A stretch of 37,842 bases of DNA from Erysipelotrichaceae bacterium (GTDB taxonomy: Bacteria; Bacillota_I; Bacilli_A; Erysipelotrichales; Erysipelotrichaceae). The DNA lies in the NCBI GenBank assembly GCA_024684175.1, contig JAIKXJ010000027.1, forward strand, positions 1 to 37,842, given 5' to 3'. Shown piece by piece: positions 6,948 through 14,907 of this stretch (position 1 is its first letter; the number at the start of each line of letters is the position of its first letter). The notes beneath the pieces were generated by a model, which worked only from the letters and a program-made list of their open reading frames with translations, made no database searches and had not been told where the DNA came from. The translations under genes and the position numbers were made by a program.

Positions 6948-8474
6948 CTATTTGAGGATTTTTTTATTGATCCTTCTGGCAATGGCATTGCAGGAGGTAC
7001 CGAGTTCAAACGTCAGACCGTTTCTGGTCTCCACGACTTTACGGATCCCGATGTCCTGTATCCTTTCATAAGAGATCTTTTCCGGATCGCGGATATAGAC
7101 GTTGAGCTTGAACAGACCGGAACCGGCATTGATGATGTTGTCTTTACCGCCGGCCACTTCGATGATGTCGTCGATCGTCTCTTCGCTTTTCCCGGTCCTG
7201 ACAAAATCGAAAGCCAGATAGCGATAATAGAACATCGTCATCAGGAACATGGCCGCAAAAGCTCCCGCACCGACCAAAAGGATGGTCCGGATGGACGGGA
7301 TCAAAGAAGCATTGCGGACATTGATGATGAAATCGGCAAAACTGCCCGGCATGGCGATGACCGTATTGGAGATCCGGCTGGAAAAGCCTAAAAAGGCTTC
7401 AAAACTGACCAGGATACCGGAACAAAGTCCGACGATCACCAGATAGATCAGTAACAGGATCGGCGAGGTCGTGAACATCAGCAGTTCCGTAGGCAGCGGA
7501 TTGCCGGCTGCGACAGACAGCAGGATAATGAAGATAAATTCCAGTACGAGGATATTGCGCTCTGTCCTGTCGGACATCGAAAGCAGTGTCCCGAGATAGA
7601 ATGCCGGAATGATGAACATATTGATCACATAGAACGGCGTGATGAATCTGCCGGCGCCGATATAGCTCGCGCTGGAATCCTTGATATAAGTCCAGATATT
7701 GACATCACCCAAAACGCTCTGCCCGGTCACCGTATTGGAGAAAGAACCGCCGGCAGAAGTATACCAGAACGGATAGCGGATGATGTTGCCCAGCCCCAGG
7801 ATGGAAAGCACCCGGTCAAGGACGGAGTACAGTCCGATCTTCATCGGGTCGAGCAGGTCGGAACCGATGAACGTGATCGCTCTTTGTAAGTACGTATAGA
7901 AATACGGGAAGATATAAGATACAGCCAGTCCCAGGATGAAACAGAAGATGAAATTATAAAAGATACCGGCCGTATCTCTGGCAAAGATGTTCGATAAGGA
8001 ATACGGGCCTCTGTGCCTGGAGAAGATGAATGCCGTTCTGGTCGCATATGCGACTAAGAAGGAACCGATCATCCCCGTCTCCAAAGGAAGACGGCTGCCG
8101 GACGACATGTTGAAGATGGAATTGACACCGTAACCCGAAGCGTAAGCTTGTGCATTGAGGTTCTGACTGGAAAACAACATCGTCGTCACCAGAAACGTGA
8201 AGTAGCCTACCAGTGCCAGAACGACCGGAGAAGCATTGTTGGCCTTCTTGCACACGATATTCAACATGAAGATCAGCGGCAGGTTCATGATCGTGAGCTC
8301 GCCGATCTTCAGAAACAGTTCTGCGATAAACAAAATGATGGAAGAACGGAAAGTGTAAAAGACATTTACGCTCTCGTTCTGGATCAGAAAGCCGATCGCA
8401 ACACAGATAAAGCCGAAAAAAGCCACTCTGATCGGGGTCTTACAGCTTTCGTACAGGTTCATCATCTTTTTCAT
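6948..8474 (-). CDS. PTS permease, EIIC domain with degenerate EIIB domain
   Basis: A 508-residue sugar PTS membrane protein of the glucose/N-acetylglucosamine superfamily. Residues 1 to about 420 form the polytopic EIIC domain; GNPLPTELLMFTTSPILLLIY matches the conserved substrate-loop region (GhTEP in relatives). From about 430 an EIIB-like domain follows (DDIIEVAGGKDNI...FKLNVYIRDPEKI...VVETRNGLTFELGT). In active EIIB the strand after DNI carries a phospho-cysteine (A-C-x-T-R-L); here the aligned stretch is SGLFKL at about 452-457, so cysteine is replaced by glycine. Phosphate transfer by this domain should not work, so it may be structural, regulatory, or rely on another EIIB. The start is 6 nt from a TAAAAT box with no Shine-Dalgarno. 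Confidence 0.8.
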   Translation of the reverse strand: MKKMMNLYESCKTPIRVAFFGFICVAIGFLIQNESVNVFYTFRSSIILFIAELFLKIGELTIMNLPLIFMLNIVCKKANNASPVVLALVGYFTFLVTTMLFSSQNLNAQAYASGYGVNSIFNMSSGSRLPLETGMIGSFLVAYATRTAFIFSRHRGPYSLSNIFARDTAGIFYNFIFCFILGLAVSYIFPYFYTYLQRAITFIGSDLLDPMKIGLYSVLDRVLSILGLGNIIRYPFWYTSAGGSFSNTVTGQSVLGDVNIWTYIKDSSASYIGAGRFITPFYVINMFIIPAFYLGTLLSMSDRTERNILVLEFIFIILLSVAAGNPLPTELLMFTTSPILLLIYLVIVGLCSGILVSFEAFLGFSSRISNTVIAMPGSFADFIINVRNASLIPSIRTILLVGAGAFAAMFLMTMFYYRYLAFDFVRTGKSEETIDDIIEVAGGKDNIINAGSGLFKLNVYIRDPEKISYERIQDIGIRKVVETRNGLTFELGTSCNAIARRINKKILK

Positions 8475-8526
8475 AAAACCATTTTACTACAAATCCATCA
8501 TATAATTAAGAAGAGGAAAAACCACT
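8475..8526. promoter_or_regulatory. divergent promoters: PTS gene (leaderless) and DJ-1 gene (with RBS)
   Basis: The leftward -10 box TAAAAT (8481-8486) is 6 nt from the PTS start codon. The rightward -10 box TATAAT (8501-8506) is 14 bp away and followed by a normal leader with the Shine-Dalgarno AAGAGG at 8511-8516. This is a relaxed version of the 37-bp module, leaderless on one side only. Confidence 0.65.
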
Positions 8527-9054
8527 ATGAAAACAATGATCATTGTCAACAACGGATTGGAAGAATGTGAAGCACTTCTCACTTACGACCTTCTCTACCG
8601 CGCCGGCATTCAGACCGATCTGGTCGGCTTTGAAGAAGAGATCCTTTCATCACACGAAGTCACATTCAAGGCACACAAGCTCCTCGACGAGATCGATCCT
8701 TTGGATTACGACTGTCTCATCCTGCCCGGAGGCATGCCCGGCACACTGAATCTGGAAAACGATGAGCGCGTACAGAAACTCATCGATCTCTTCGTTGAAA
8801 AAGACCGTTACATCGCCGCGATCTGTGCCGCTCCGTCCATCCTGCTGCATAAGGGGCTGCTCGAACATCGAAGATTCGTTTGCTTCCCGGGATTCGAATC
8901 CGGAAAAACCCCGGAAAACGCGAAAGCCGTCAAAGACGGCAGATTCATCACCGGTAAAGGTCTCGGTGCCGCTTTCGAATTCTCTTATGAGATCATCAAA
9001 GCTCTGGTGAACGAAGAAAAAGCGAAGGAAGTCCTCGCGAAAGTACAGTACTGA
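8527..9054 (+). CDS. DJ-1/PfpI family protein
   Basis: This 175-residue protein of the DJ-1/PfpI superfamily has the nucleophile elbow AAICAAPSIL with Cys100 and the partner Glu15 in LEECEA, aligned with human DJ-1 Cys106/Glu18. LILPGGMPGTLNL and GKGLGAAFEFSYEI are further family signatures. Members act as glyoxalases, redox-sensing chaperones or in thiamine-related steps; which applies here cannot be read. It is followed after 2 nt by a C-S lyase gene, suggesting one transcript. Confidence 0.9.
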   Translation: MKTMIIVNNGLEECEALLTYDLLYRAGIQTDLVGFEEEILSSHEVTFKAHKLLDEIDPLDYDCLILPGGMPGTLNLENDERVQKLIDLFVEKDRYIAAICAAPSILLHKGLLEHRRFVCFPGFESGKTPENAKAVKDGRFITGKGLGAAFEFSYEIIKALVNEEKAKEVLAKVQY

Positions 9055-9056
9055 AC

Positions 9057-10226
9057 ATGATGAACAGCGAAGAATTTACGAAAAGATATTACATCGACCG
9101 CAGAAAGAACGATTCCGTCAAGTGGCAAAGAGGGATCAAAATGAACTGCCTGCCGATGTGGATCGCCGACATGGACTTCAAGCCCGATGAAAGAGTCGTC
9201 GATGCATTGAAGGCCTTCATCGAAAAAGGCGATTACGGATATGCCAATCTTCCGAAAGACTATTATCAGGTCTTCATCGATTTTCATCTGAAAAGACACG
9301 GCATTCGCTATGAACAGGAATGGATTCGTTTCACGAAAGGCGCCATCGACGCGATGTATCAGATCATCTATTCTCTGACCGAAGAAAACGACGGCATCCT
9401 GATCGCCGCACCGGCATATCCGCCCTTTTATTCCACGGTCAAAGAAAGCGGACGGAAACTCTACGTCACCAAGATGACCGATAATGACGGCTACTTCACT
9501 TTCGACTACAAAGACATCGAAAAGAAGTTCTCGAAAGGCAAGATCCGGATGTTCATGTTGTGTTCGCCGCACAACCCTCTCGGCCGCGTATTCAAAAAAG
9601 GCGAGCTGGAAGAACTCTTCGAATTATGCCGGAAGTATGATGTCCTGGTCTGTGCCGATGAAGTCCATGCCGACATTGTCATGCCCGATCAGGAGTTCCT
9701 GCCTGCCCTTTCCTTTAAGAAATACCGCAAAAACATCGTCAGTATCTGCGCAGCAGCCAAGACCTTCTCGCTGGCAGTCTTTTCTCATTGCCACGTGATC
9801 ATCCCGAACGCTTCCCTGCGCAAGCGATTCATCGCCTATCAAAGGCATACCCATACGGGTTCCGTCAATGTCGCCAACGCCTTATCGACTTACTATTGTT
9901 TCAAATACGGAAACGAGTGGCTGGATGCTTTGATCGAAGTGATCCGTGAAAACTATGCCTTCTTCCGCAAGGAACTGTCTCCTTATCTGAAGATGAGCTC
10001 CCTGGAAGGGACCTATCTGCTTTTCGTCGACCTCGGACCGTATGCCGAAGGATCTTCTGCCTTTGACACTTTAGTCAGGGAATGTCAGATCCTGGCCAAT
10101 GCAGGCGAAAGCTTTGCGCCGGACTATGGGTCCTGGGCCAGGATCAATCTGGCCACATCGATGGCCAATATCAGAAAAGCCGTCAAAAACCTGAAGAGAT
10201 ACATCAAAGAAAAACAGGTCAGCTGA
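9057..10226 (+). CDS. MalY/PatB-type PLP-dependent C-S lyase (cystathionine beta-lyase)
   Basis: This 389-residue fold type I PLP enzyme is of the MalY/PatB subgroup, which splits cystathionine or other S-conjugated cysteines to thiol, pyruvate and ammonia. LPMWIADMDFKPDERVVDAL (32-51) is the MalY signature. SPHNPLGRVF contains the cofactor-ring Asn173, CADEVHADIV contains Asp201, and AAAKTFSLA contains the Schiff-base Lys235. The start may be either of two adjacent ATGs; no strong Shine-Dalgarno is seen, which fits coupling to the DJ-1 gene 2 nt upstream. It ends inside a perfect palindrome shared with the convergent gene. Confidence 0.88.
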   Translation: MMNSEEFTKRYYIDRRKNDSVKWQRGIKMNCLPMWIADMDFKPDERVVDALKAFIEKGDYGYANLPKDYYQVFIDFHLKRHGIRYEQEWIRFTKGAIDAMYQIIYSLTEENDGILIAAPAYPPFYSTVKESGRKLYVTKMTDNDGYFTFDYKDIEKKFSKGKIRMFMLCSPHNPLGRVFKKGELEELFELCRKYDVLVCADEVHADIVMPDQEFLPALSFKKYRKNIVSICAAAKTFSLAVFSHCHVIIPNASLRKRFIAYQRHTHTGSVNVANALSTYYCFKYGNEWLDALIEVIRENYAFFRKELSPYLKMSSLEGTYLLFVDLGPYAEGSSAFDTLVRECQILANAGESFAPDYGSWARINLATSMANIRKAVKNLKRYIKEKQVS

Positions 10227-10231
10227 CCTGT
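10214..10231. terminator. 18-bp perfect palindrome at a convergent gene junction
   Basis: ACAGGTCAGCTGACCTGT spans the stop codon of the MalY gene and reaches the stop of the opposing gene. Read on the minus strand it folds (CAGGTC-AGCT-GACCTG) and is followed by a T-rich tract, so it probably ends the minus-strand gene. No T tract follows on the plus strand. Confidence 0.6.
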
Positions 10232-11265
10232 CAAAGCTTCAGGAAGACCGCCGCATTGTCAACGATGAGCGGTGCGTTATAGTAGAAGGCCGTATGATCG
10301 ATCAGGTGAAACAACGCCGCGATCGCATCGATCAGGTCTTCTTTTTTATCATGAAGCGCATGATAGCCGATACCCACAAGGCGCATGAGCCCGTAGCATA
10401 GGCAAAGTCCCTTGTAGACGGAAGTCTGATCCGCTCGCTTGTCGACGAACGGGAAACATTCATAGACCATCGAATTGTTGATCACCCGCTCAAAGAAACC
10501 CATCCATTCCGGAAAGTCTTCTTCGAACTTTTTCCGGTCAGTCTCAAACAGAGCAGCGTCATCCCGATACCTTTGAACGACCGCATCGGCAATCTCACCG
10601 AAAAAGTTGTTCTGGTCTTTGAAACGGCTCAATAGTCCGACGGACGTCTTTACAGGATCCTCTTTGGAATTCAGATCATGAAGGAACTCTTTTTCATTGA
10701 TCAGCCTGCAGATATCGGAAATGCTTTCGGCAAGAGATGTCGTCTGATCTTTGAGCAAAGTCTGAAAAAGCAGGATCTGTTCCGCTTCTTCTTCGCCGAT
10801 CTCATAAAACAGCTGGGCTTCCTCCTCCATCTCCGTCTCGATGATTCCGAATCCCTTCATCTCATAGAGCATCTCCACGACCCGCTCGCAGGAGCTTGAG
10901 CAGGAAGCGACAAGATGGAGACCGATCTTTTTTAAACTGCGCGGATAGAGCTTGCAGACCTTCGGAAGATAACTTTCTCCTTTTTCCATATGCAGTGAGC
11001 ACAATCCGTCTTTCTGGATCGGACACTGTCCCAGCCAATTGAACGAGACATAACGGTAGACTTCGTCGCTGACGGTCTCGGGGATCACGAAAGCATTCTG
11101 CACAGCACGGTCCAGTTCTTTCGAACAGTCCATCGTGATCAGCTTCTGGTACTCCTTCTTGCTGACGGGGATGCGCCAGCTGCTGCAGCAGGTGTGGCGG
11201 CAGCGGTCGGTCTTGCAGCGGAATCCGGGATAATAGTCCGGTGTGAACCATTTTTCTTTTTTCAT
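10231..11265 (-). CDS. Cys-rich FliB/YkgJ-like protein (flagellin lysine methylase family)
   Basis: This 344-residue protein has a cysteine-rich N-terminus (CKTDRCRHTCCSSW, about residues 17-30) and further cysteines in CPIQKDGLCSLHMEK...LPKVCKLYPR and ASCSSSCER. This spacing resembles the FliB flagellin lysine-N-methylase family, thought to bind an Fe-S cluster or metal. The helical remainder is not recognisable. No flagellar gene is in the window, so the FliB name is a family label, not a proven role. The start ATG has no Shine-Dalgarno; a TATAAT at 11277-11282 lies only 11 nt before it, so the leader would be about 5 nt. Confidence 0.7.
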   Translation of the reverse strand: MKKEKWFTPDYYPGFRCKTDRCRHTCCSSWRIPVSKKEYQKLITMDCSKELDRAVQNAFVIPETVSDEVYRYVSFNWLGQCPIQKDGLCSLHMEKGESYLPKVCKLYPRSLKKIGLHLVASCSSSCERVVEMLYEMKGFGIIETEMEEEAQLFYEIGEEEAEQILLFQTLLKDQTTSLAESISDICRLINEKEFLHDLNSKEDPVKTSVGLLSRFKDQNNFFGEIADAVVQRYRDDAALFETDRKKFEEDFPEWMGFFERVINNSMVYECFPFVDKRADQTSVYKGLCLCYGLMRLVGIGYHALHDKKEDLIDAIAALFHLIDHTAFYYNAPLIVDNAAVFLKL

Positions 11266-11305
11266 TTTTTAAGAAAATTATACATTTCATATTTTCATTT
11301 TTTCA

Positions 11306-11334
11306 ATAGAAAAAGAGCTGTTTTGCAGCTCTTT
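11306..11334 (-). terminator. terminator of the seven-gene BtpA/ABC operon
   Basis: Perfect 9-bp stem AAAGAGCTG/CAGCTCTTT (11312-11334) with a 5-nt loop. On the minus strand it is followed by a T-rich tract. It lies 26 nt after the last gene of the operon. Confidence 0.85.
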
Positions 11335-11360
11335 GCCGGTCTATGGAATTTTTATGAAGA

Positions 11361-12140
11361 TCAGTATCTGCTGCGGACGACATCCATGAATTCTTTGACC
11401 TTCGCCGGATCGATACGGTCGCCCGTCTTGAAGCCGCGGCCGACGATGACCGCATCGGCATATTCGAAGTAATCAAGGACATTGCCTGCTTTGACGCCGG
11501 AACCGACGATGATCGGGAAGTCACCGATCTCTTCTCTCATCGACTTGACATCTTCCACCGTGATCCTCTTGCACTGGTCGTTCTCGGTGACGATGATCGC
11601 ATTGGAATCGTGGCCTATGGCGTTGTGTGCCAGTTCATTGATCGCAACATCCGGATTTCCGTAAGTTTCAGCCGTATGAACGTCCGTAAACAACATGACG
11701 TCCGCCGGATAGTCTTTCATGACTTTCGACAGCGGTGTGGAACATGCCGGGATATAACCGAAAGATCCTGCCCGGTTGTCGACGAACGCCTCCAGGCGGA
11801 TGAAATCCGCATTCACTGCCCAGGCCATGACCCATTCCTGCTGCCAGGCATTCATCTCGACATTGACACCGAACGGGATCGGGCAGATGTCTCTGATCTT
11901 GGAAGCGACAGCGGTCATCAGCGTATAAGATTCCAAAGGGATCTCATCGGCGTATTGCGGCCAGTCGTTGAAGTTTTCCAGCATGATCGCATCGACACCG
12001 CAGTCGATCAGTGTCCTGGCATCTTCCAGAGCGAACTGAACGATCTGATCCTTATCGCCTTTGTAAGCGGCATTTGCCGGTAAGGCAAGCAGATGGACCA
12101 TACCAATCACTTTTTTCTTTCCGTCAAAAAAATCTTTCAT
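11361..12140 (-). CDS. BtpA/SgcQ family TIM-barrel protein, divergent copy (BtpA-1)
   Basis: This 259-residue protein of the BtpA/SgcQ family (phosphate-binding TIM-barrel type) starts with KVIGMVHLLALPANAAYKG, the family N-terminal signature, and has CGVDAIMLENFND. It ends with the phosphate-loop pair IIVGSGVKAGNV and AVIVGRGFKTGDRIDPAKV. Where relatives, and the second copy here, have an IVTG...TG segment, this copy reads IIVTENDQCKR, so one active-site loop is changed. The reaction is unknown for the family; named members are linked to photosystem I assembly in cyanobacteria and to the enteric sgc carbohydrate cluster. It is the last gene of the operon with an AAGGAG ribosome binding site. 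Confidence 0.85.
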   Translation of the reverse strand: MKDFFDGKKKVIGMVHLLALPANAAYKGDKDQIVQFALEDARTLIDCGVDAIMLENFNDWPQYADEIPLESYTLMTAVASKIRDICPIPFGVNVEMNAWQQEWVMAWAVNADFIRLEAFVDNRAGSFGYIPACSTPLSKVMKDYPADVMLFTDVHTAETYGNPDVAINELAHNAIGHDSNAIIVTENDQCKRITVEDVKSMREEIGDFPIIVGSGVKAGNVLDYFEYADAVIVGRGFKTGDRIDPAKVKEFMDVVRSRY

Positions 12141-12150
12141 CTTTTTCTCC

Positions 12151-12906
12151 TTATTGAATGATCATCCCGCCGTCCACCGTCAGGTTGGCCCCGTTGATAA
12201 AGGAAGCCTGCTGTGAACAGAGGTAGTATACCGCATCGGCGATCTCTTCCGGCCGGGCGGCGCGTCGGATCGATCCGTAACTGACACACTTTTCCGGATC
12301 GTCGATCTTCTGATAGTTATCGATCGTCTTTTTCATCATCGGTGTATCCACCCATCCCGGAGAGACCGAATTGCAGCGGATGCCTTCACCGCCGTATTCG
12401 CTGGCTACGTTCTCGCTCATGCCGATCACTGCCCATTTGCTGGAACCGTAACCGATCTCATACGGATAGCCTCTCATGCCCGAAACGGATCCGAAGTTGA
12501 CGATCGCTCCTTCCTTTCGTTTCGTCATATAAGGAAGGACGTATTTCATCATCAGGAAAGTCCCGAATACGTTGACTTCATAGATCTTGCGGAAATTGTC
12601 GAAGGAATAATCGACCGTCTTGCTGTACTGCCCGCAGATCCCTGCGGCGTTGATCAGAGCGTCGAAATGTCCGTATTCCTCATACAGCTCAGCCAGAGTT
12701 TCGCGGACCCTTTCTTCCTTTGTGATATCCAAAGTGCAGATCCTGAATGAGCCTTCGTTCAATCCGTTTTCCGCCGCCTTGAGCGACATTTTATCGGCAT
12801 CCAGATCCGTCATGATGACGAAATAATCTTCTTCAATGAACTTCCGGACGATCTTGATGCCGATCCCTCCGGAAGCACCGGTGATGATACATATTCTTTT
12901 ATCCAT
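12151..12906 (-). CDS. short-chain dehydrogenase/reductase (SDR)
   Basis: This 251-residue classical SDR has the NAD(P) motif TGASGGIGI near the start, MTDLDAD at the end of strand 2 (Asp favours NAD+ over NADP+), the NAAGICG motif, and the catalytic Ser (NFGSVSG) with YxxxK (GYGSSK). NSVSPGWVDTPMM and NGANLTVDGGMI are the usual C-terminal signatures. It should oxidise or reduce a hydroxyl/carbonyl on a small substrate, probably the one imported and processed by this operon. It lies between the two BtpA paralogs with 3-nt and 10-nt gaps. Confidence 0.9.
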   Translation of the reverse strand: MDKRICIITGASGGIGIKIVRKFIEEDYFVIMTDLDADKMSLKAAENGLNEGSFRICTLDITKEERVRETLAELYEEYGHFDALINAAGICGQYSKTVDYSFDNFRKIYEVNVFGTFLMMKYVLPYMTKRKEGAIVNFGSVSGMRGYPYEIGYGSSKWAVIGMSENVASEYGGEGIRCNSVSPGWVDTPMMKKTIDNYQKIDDPEKCVSYGSIRRAARPEEIADAVYYLCSQQASFINGANLTVDGGMIIQ

Positions 12907-12909
12907 TTA

Positions 12910-13698
12910 CTATTTGATCTTCTCTGTCAGCTTTCTGACCCGTTCCGGGTCGATCGGACGCATGACATCACCGTCTTCCTTGAAATAGGAACCGATGATC
13001 GCACCGTCCGCTGCTTCGAAATATTCTTTTACCGTTTTATCATTCACGCCGCTGCCGACGATCACCGGGAAATCTTTCGCGATCTCCTTCATCAGTTTCA
13101 CGTCCTCGATCCCCGGAGACTTTCCCGTCATGACACCTGTGCAGATCAGACAGTCCGCTCCTCCTTCGATGATCGACTCGATCGTAAAATCCAGAGGCTG
13201 TTCCGCGATCGGGAACGTGTGTTTGACATTGACGTCCGCCAGCAGAGCGATATCCTTCGGGTATCTCGCTTTCAGTCTCATGATCTGCGGACCGGAGGCG
13301 ACGAATACGCCGTTGGGTCCCATGCGGTTCTCCGCAAAGACCTCGCTGCGTATGAAATCATAGCCGCAAGAATAAGCGATCGCCCATTCCGCTTCCACAT
13401 TGTCGAACTGGACGTTGATCCCCATCGGCAGATCGCATTCTTTTCTCAGCGCGGCAGCGATCGCCGCAAAAGCGGTATTCGTGATCAGTTCGTTTTCTTT
13501 CGCATAAGGGATATCGCCGAAGTTCTCGACGATCACAGCATCCGCTCCGCCGTCGGTCAGATTCTTCAGATCCCGATATGCGGCTTCATAGATCTCTTCC
13601 ATGCTTCCCCGATAAGCGGGAGACCCCGGCAGAGGAAGCAGATGGACCATGCCGATCACCGGCTTTTTATCACCGAATACTTTTCTGAATAGGTTCAT
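12910..13698 (-). CDS. BtpA/SgcQ family TIM-barrel protein, canonical copy (BtpA-2)
   Basis: This 262-residue paralog of the protein at 11361-12140 has KPVIGMVHLLPLPGSPAYRGS, GADAVIVENFGD, the ADCLICTGVMTGKSPGIEDV segment typical of the family, PVIVGSGVNDKTV and AIIGSYFKEDGD...RPIDPERVRKL. All family motifs are intact, so this is the copy more likely to keep the ancestral reaction, which is unknown. By fold, an aldolase, isomerase or epimerase acting on a phosphorylated small molecule is possible (inference). It has an AGGG ribosome binding site and sits between the VOC and SDR genes. Confidence 0.85.
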   Translation of the reverse strand: MNLFRKVFGDKKPVIGMVHLLPLPGSPAYRGSMEEIYEAAYRDLKNLTDGGADAVIVENFGDIPYAKENELITNTAFAAIAAALRKECDLPMGINVQFDNVEAEWAIAYSCGYDFIRSEVFAENRMGPNGVFVASGPQIMRLKARYPKDIALLADVNVKHTFPIAEQPLDFTIESIIEGGADCLICTGVMTGKSPGIEDVKLMKEIAKDFPVIVGSGVNDKTVKEYFEAADGAIIGSYFKEDGDVMRPIDPERVRKLTEKIK

Positions 13699-13709
13699 CT
13701 TCAGCTACC

Positions 13710-14084
13710 CTAGTAACAGACTTCGATGATGTTGTCTTCGAATGTAATGGCGCGGAACTCCGTCCCGCCGACCGTTGCCGGTTCATAAAGAATCTCATAG
13801 CCGGCAGCCTTGACTTTGCCTAAGATCTCTTCGAACTTTTCCTTGCTGTCGACTTTGATGCAGATGTGGATGAATCCCGCATTGTTCTTGTCTTTCTTCG
13901 CATCGATGACTTCCGGTTTGGTCATGAGTTCGATCTTGGGGTTCTCGTCGAACTTCATGATGTACGACTTGTAGCCGTTGTCTTCGGAATACTCCGCATG
14001 GACCGTTGCTCCGAAATAATCTTCAAAGAAAGCTCTGGCTGCTTCCAGATCCTTGACCATAAGTCCGACATTACTGATTCTCAT
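13710..14084 (-). CDS. VOC-family (glyoxalase/dioxygenase fold) protein
   Basis: This 124-residue protein has two beta-alpha-beta-beta-beta modules of the vicinal oxygen chelate fold: VGLMVKDLEAARAFFEDYFG at the start, IELMT and FIHICIKVDS in the middle, and AITFEDNIIEVCY at the end. Glu in IELMT, His in FIHICI and Glu in IIEVCY are the likely metal ligands. The fold serves glyoxalases, epimerases and ring-cleaving dioxygenases; here, beside an importer and an SDR, an epimerase or isomerase is plausible. A very strong AGGAGGAAGG ribosome binding site precedes it. Confidence 0.85.
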   Translation of the reverse strand: MRISNVGLMVKDLEAARAFFEDYFGATVHAEYSEDNGYKSYIMKFDENPKIELMTKPEVIDAKKDKNNAGFIHICIKVDSKEKFEEILGKVKAAGYEILYEPATVGGTEFRAITFEDNIIEVCY

Positions 14085-14154
14085 AAATATCCTTCCTCCT
14101 TTATCGGTTTCTCTCCTGCTGAAACAGGACCGTTCGATATCAAAAACTGTTATT

Positions 14155-14907
14155 TCACTCTTCTTCGTCTTCTTTGCGAAGTATCCTCTTCAGGAAACGT
14201 CTTGTCGCTTCCTGTTTCGGATCGGTCAGGACTTCTTCCGCCGGTCCTTCTTCGACGACGACACCGTTCTCCATGAAGATGACCTTATCGGCAACGTTCC
14301 TGGCAAATTCCATCTCATGGGTGACGACGACCATCGTCGTTCCTTCCCTTGCCAATTTGACCATGACCTCAAGGACTTCGCCGGTCAGTTCCGGATCCAG
14401 AGCCGAAGTCGGTTCATCAAAGAGGATGACTTCCGGATCGGTCGCCAATGCCCGGGCGATCGCGACACGCTGCTGCTGACCGCCGGAGAGCTGATCGGGA
14501 TAATAGTTTGCCCTGTCCAGCATGCCGACCTTCTGTAACATCTCCAGAGACTTCTGTTTCGCCTTTTCGGCAGGGATCTTCCTGGCGACCGTCAGACCCT
14601 CCATCACGTTTTGCAGAGCGGTCATGTTGCGGAACAGATTGAAGTTCTGAAAGACGAAACCCATCTTCATGCGGATCTCTTTGATCTCCTTCTTGGAGAT
14701 GGAACGGATGTCCTTGGAAAGATCGTCGAAGATGAAGATGCCGTCATTTGCCTGTTCCAGGAAAGCCATGCATCTCAATAAAGTCGTCTTGCCCGAACCG
14801 GAAGAACCAATGATGGCGATGACTTGCCCTTCGTTGACTTCAAAGTCGATACCTTTCAAGACCTGGTTGGACCCGAAGGATTTATGCAGATTCTTTACGC
14901 CTAACAT
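14155..14907 (-). CDS. amino-acid-type ABC transporter ATPase
   Basis: This 250-residue ATPase is of the polar amino acid uptake type (GlnQ/HisP/TcyC-like). It has Walker A GSSGSGKTTLLR, Q-loop MGFVFQNFNLF, signature LSGGQQQR, Walker B VILFDEPTSALD and the switch His in VVVTHEM. It energises the permease encoded upstream, whose end it overlaps by 7 nt. A 70-bp gap separates it from the VOC gene. Confidence 0.95.
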   Translation of the reverse strand: MLGVKNLHKSFGSNQVLKGIDFEVNEGQVIAIIGSSGSGKTTLLRCMAFLEQANDGIFIFDDLSKDIRSISKKEIKEIRMKMGFVFQNFNLFRNMTALQNVMEGLTVARKIPAEKAKQKSLEMLQKVGMLDRANYYPDQLSGGQQQRVAIARALATDPEVILFDEPTSALDPELTGEVLEVMVKLAREGTTMVVVTHEMEFARNVADKVIFMENGVVVEEGPAEEVLTDPKQEATRRFLKRILRKEDEEE

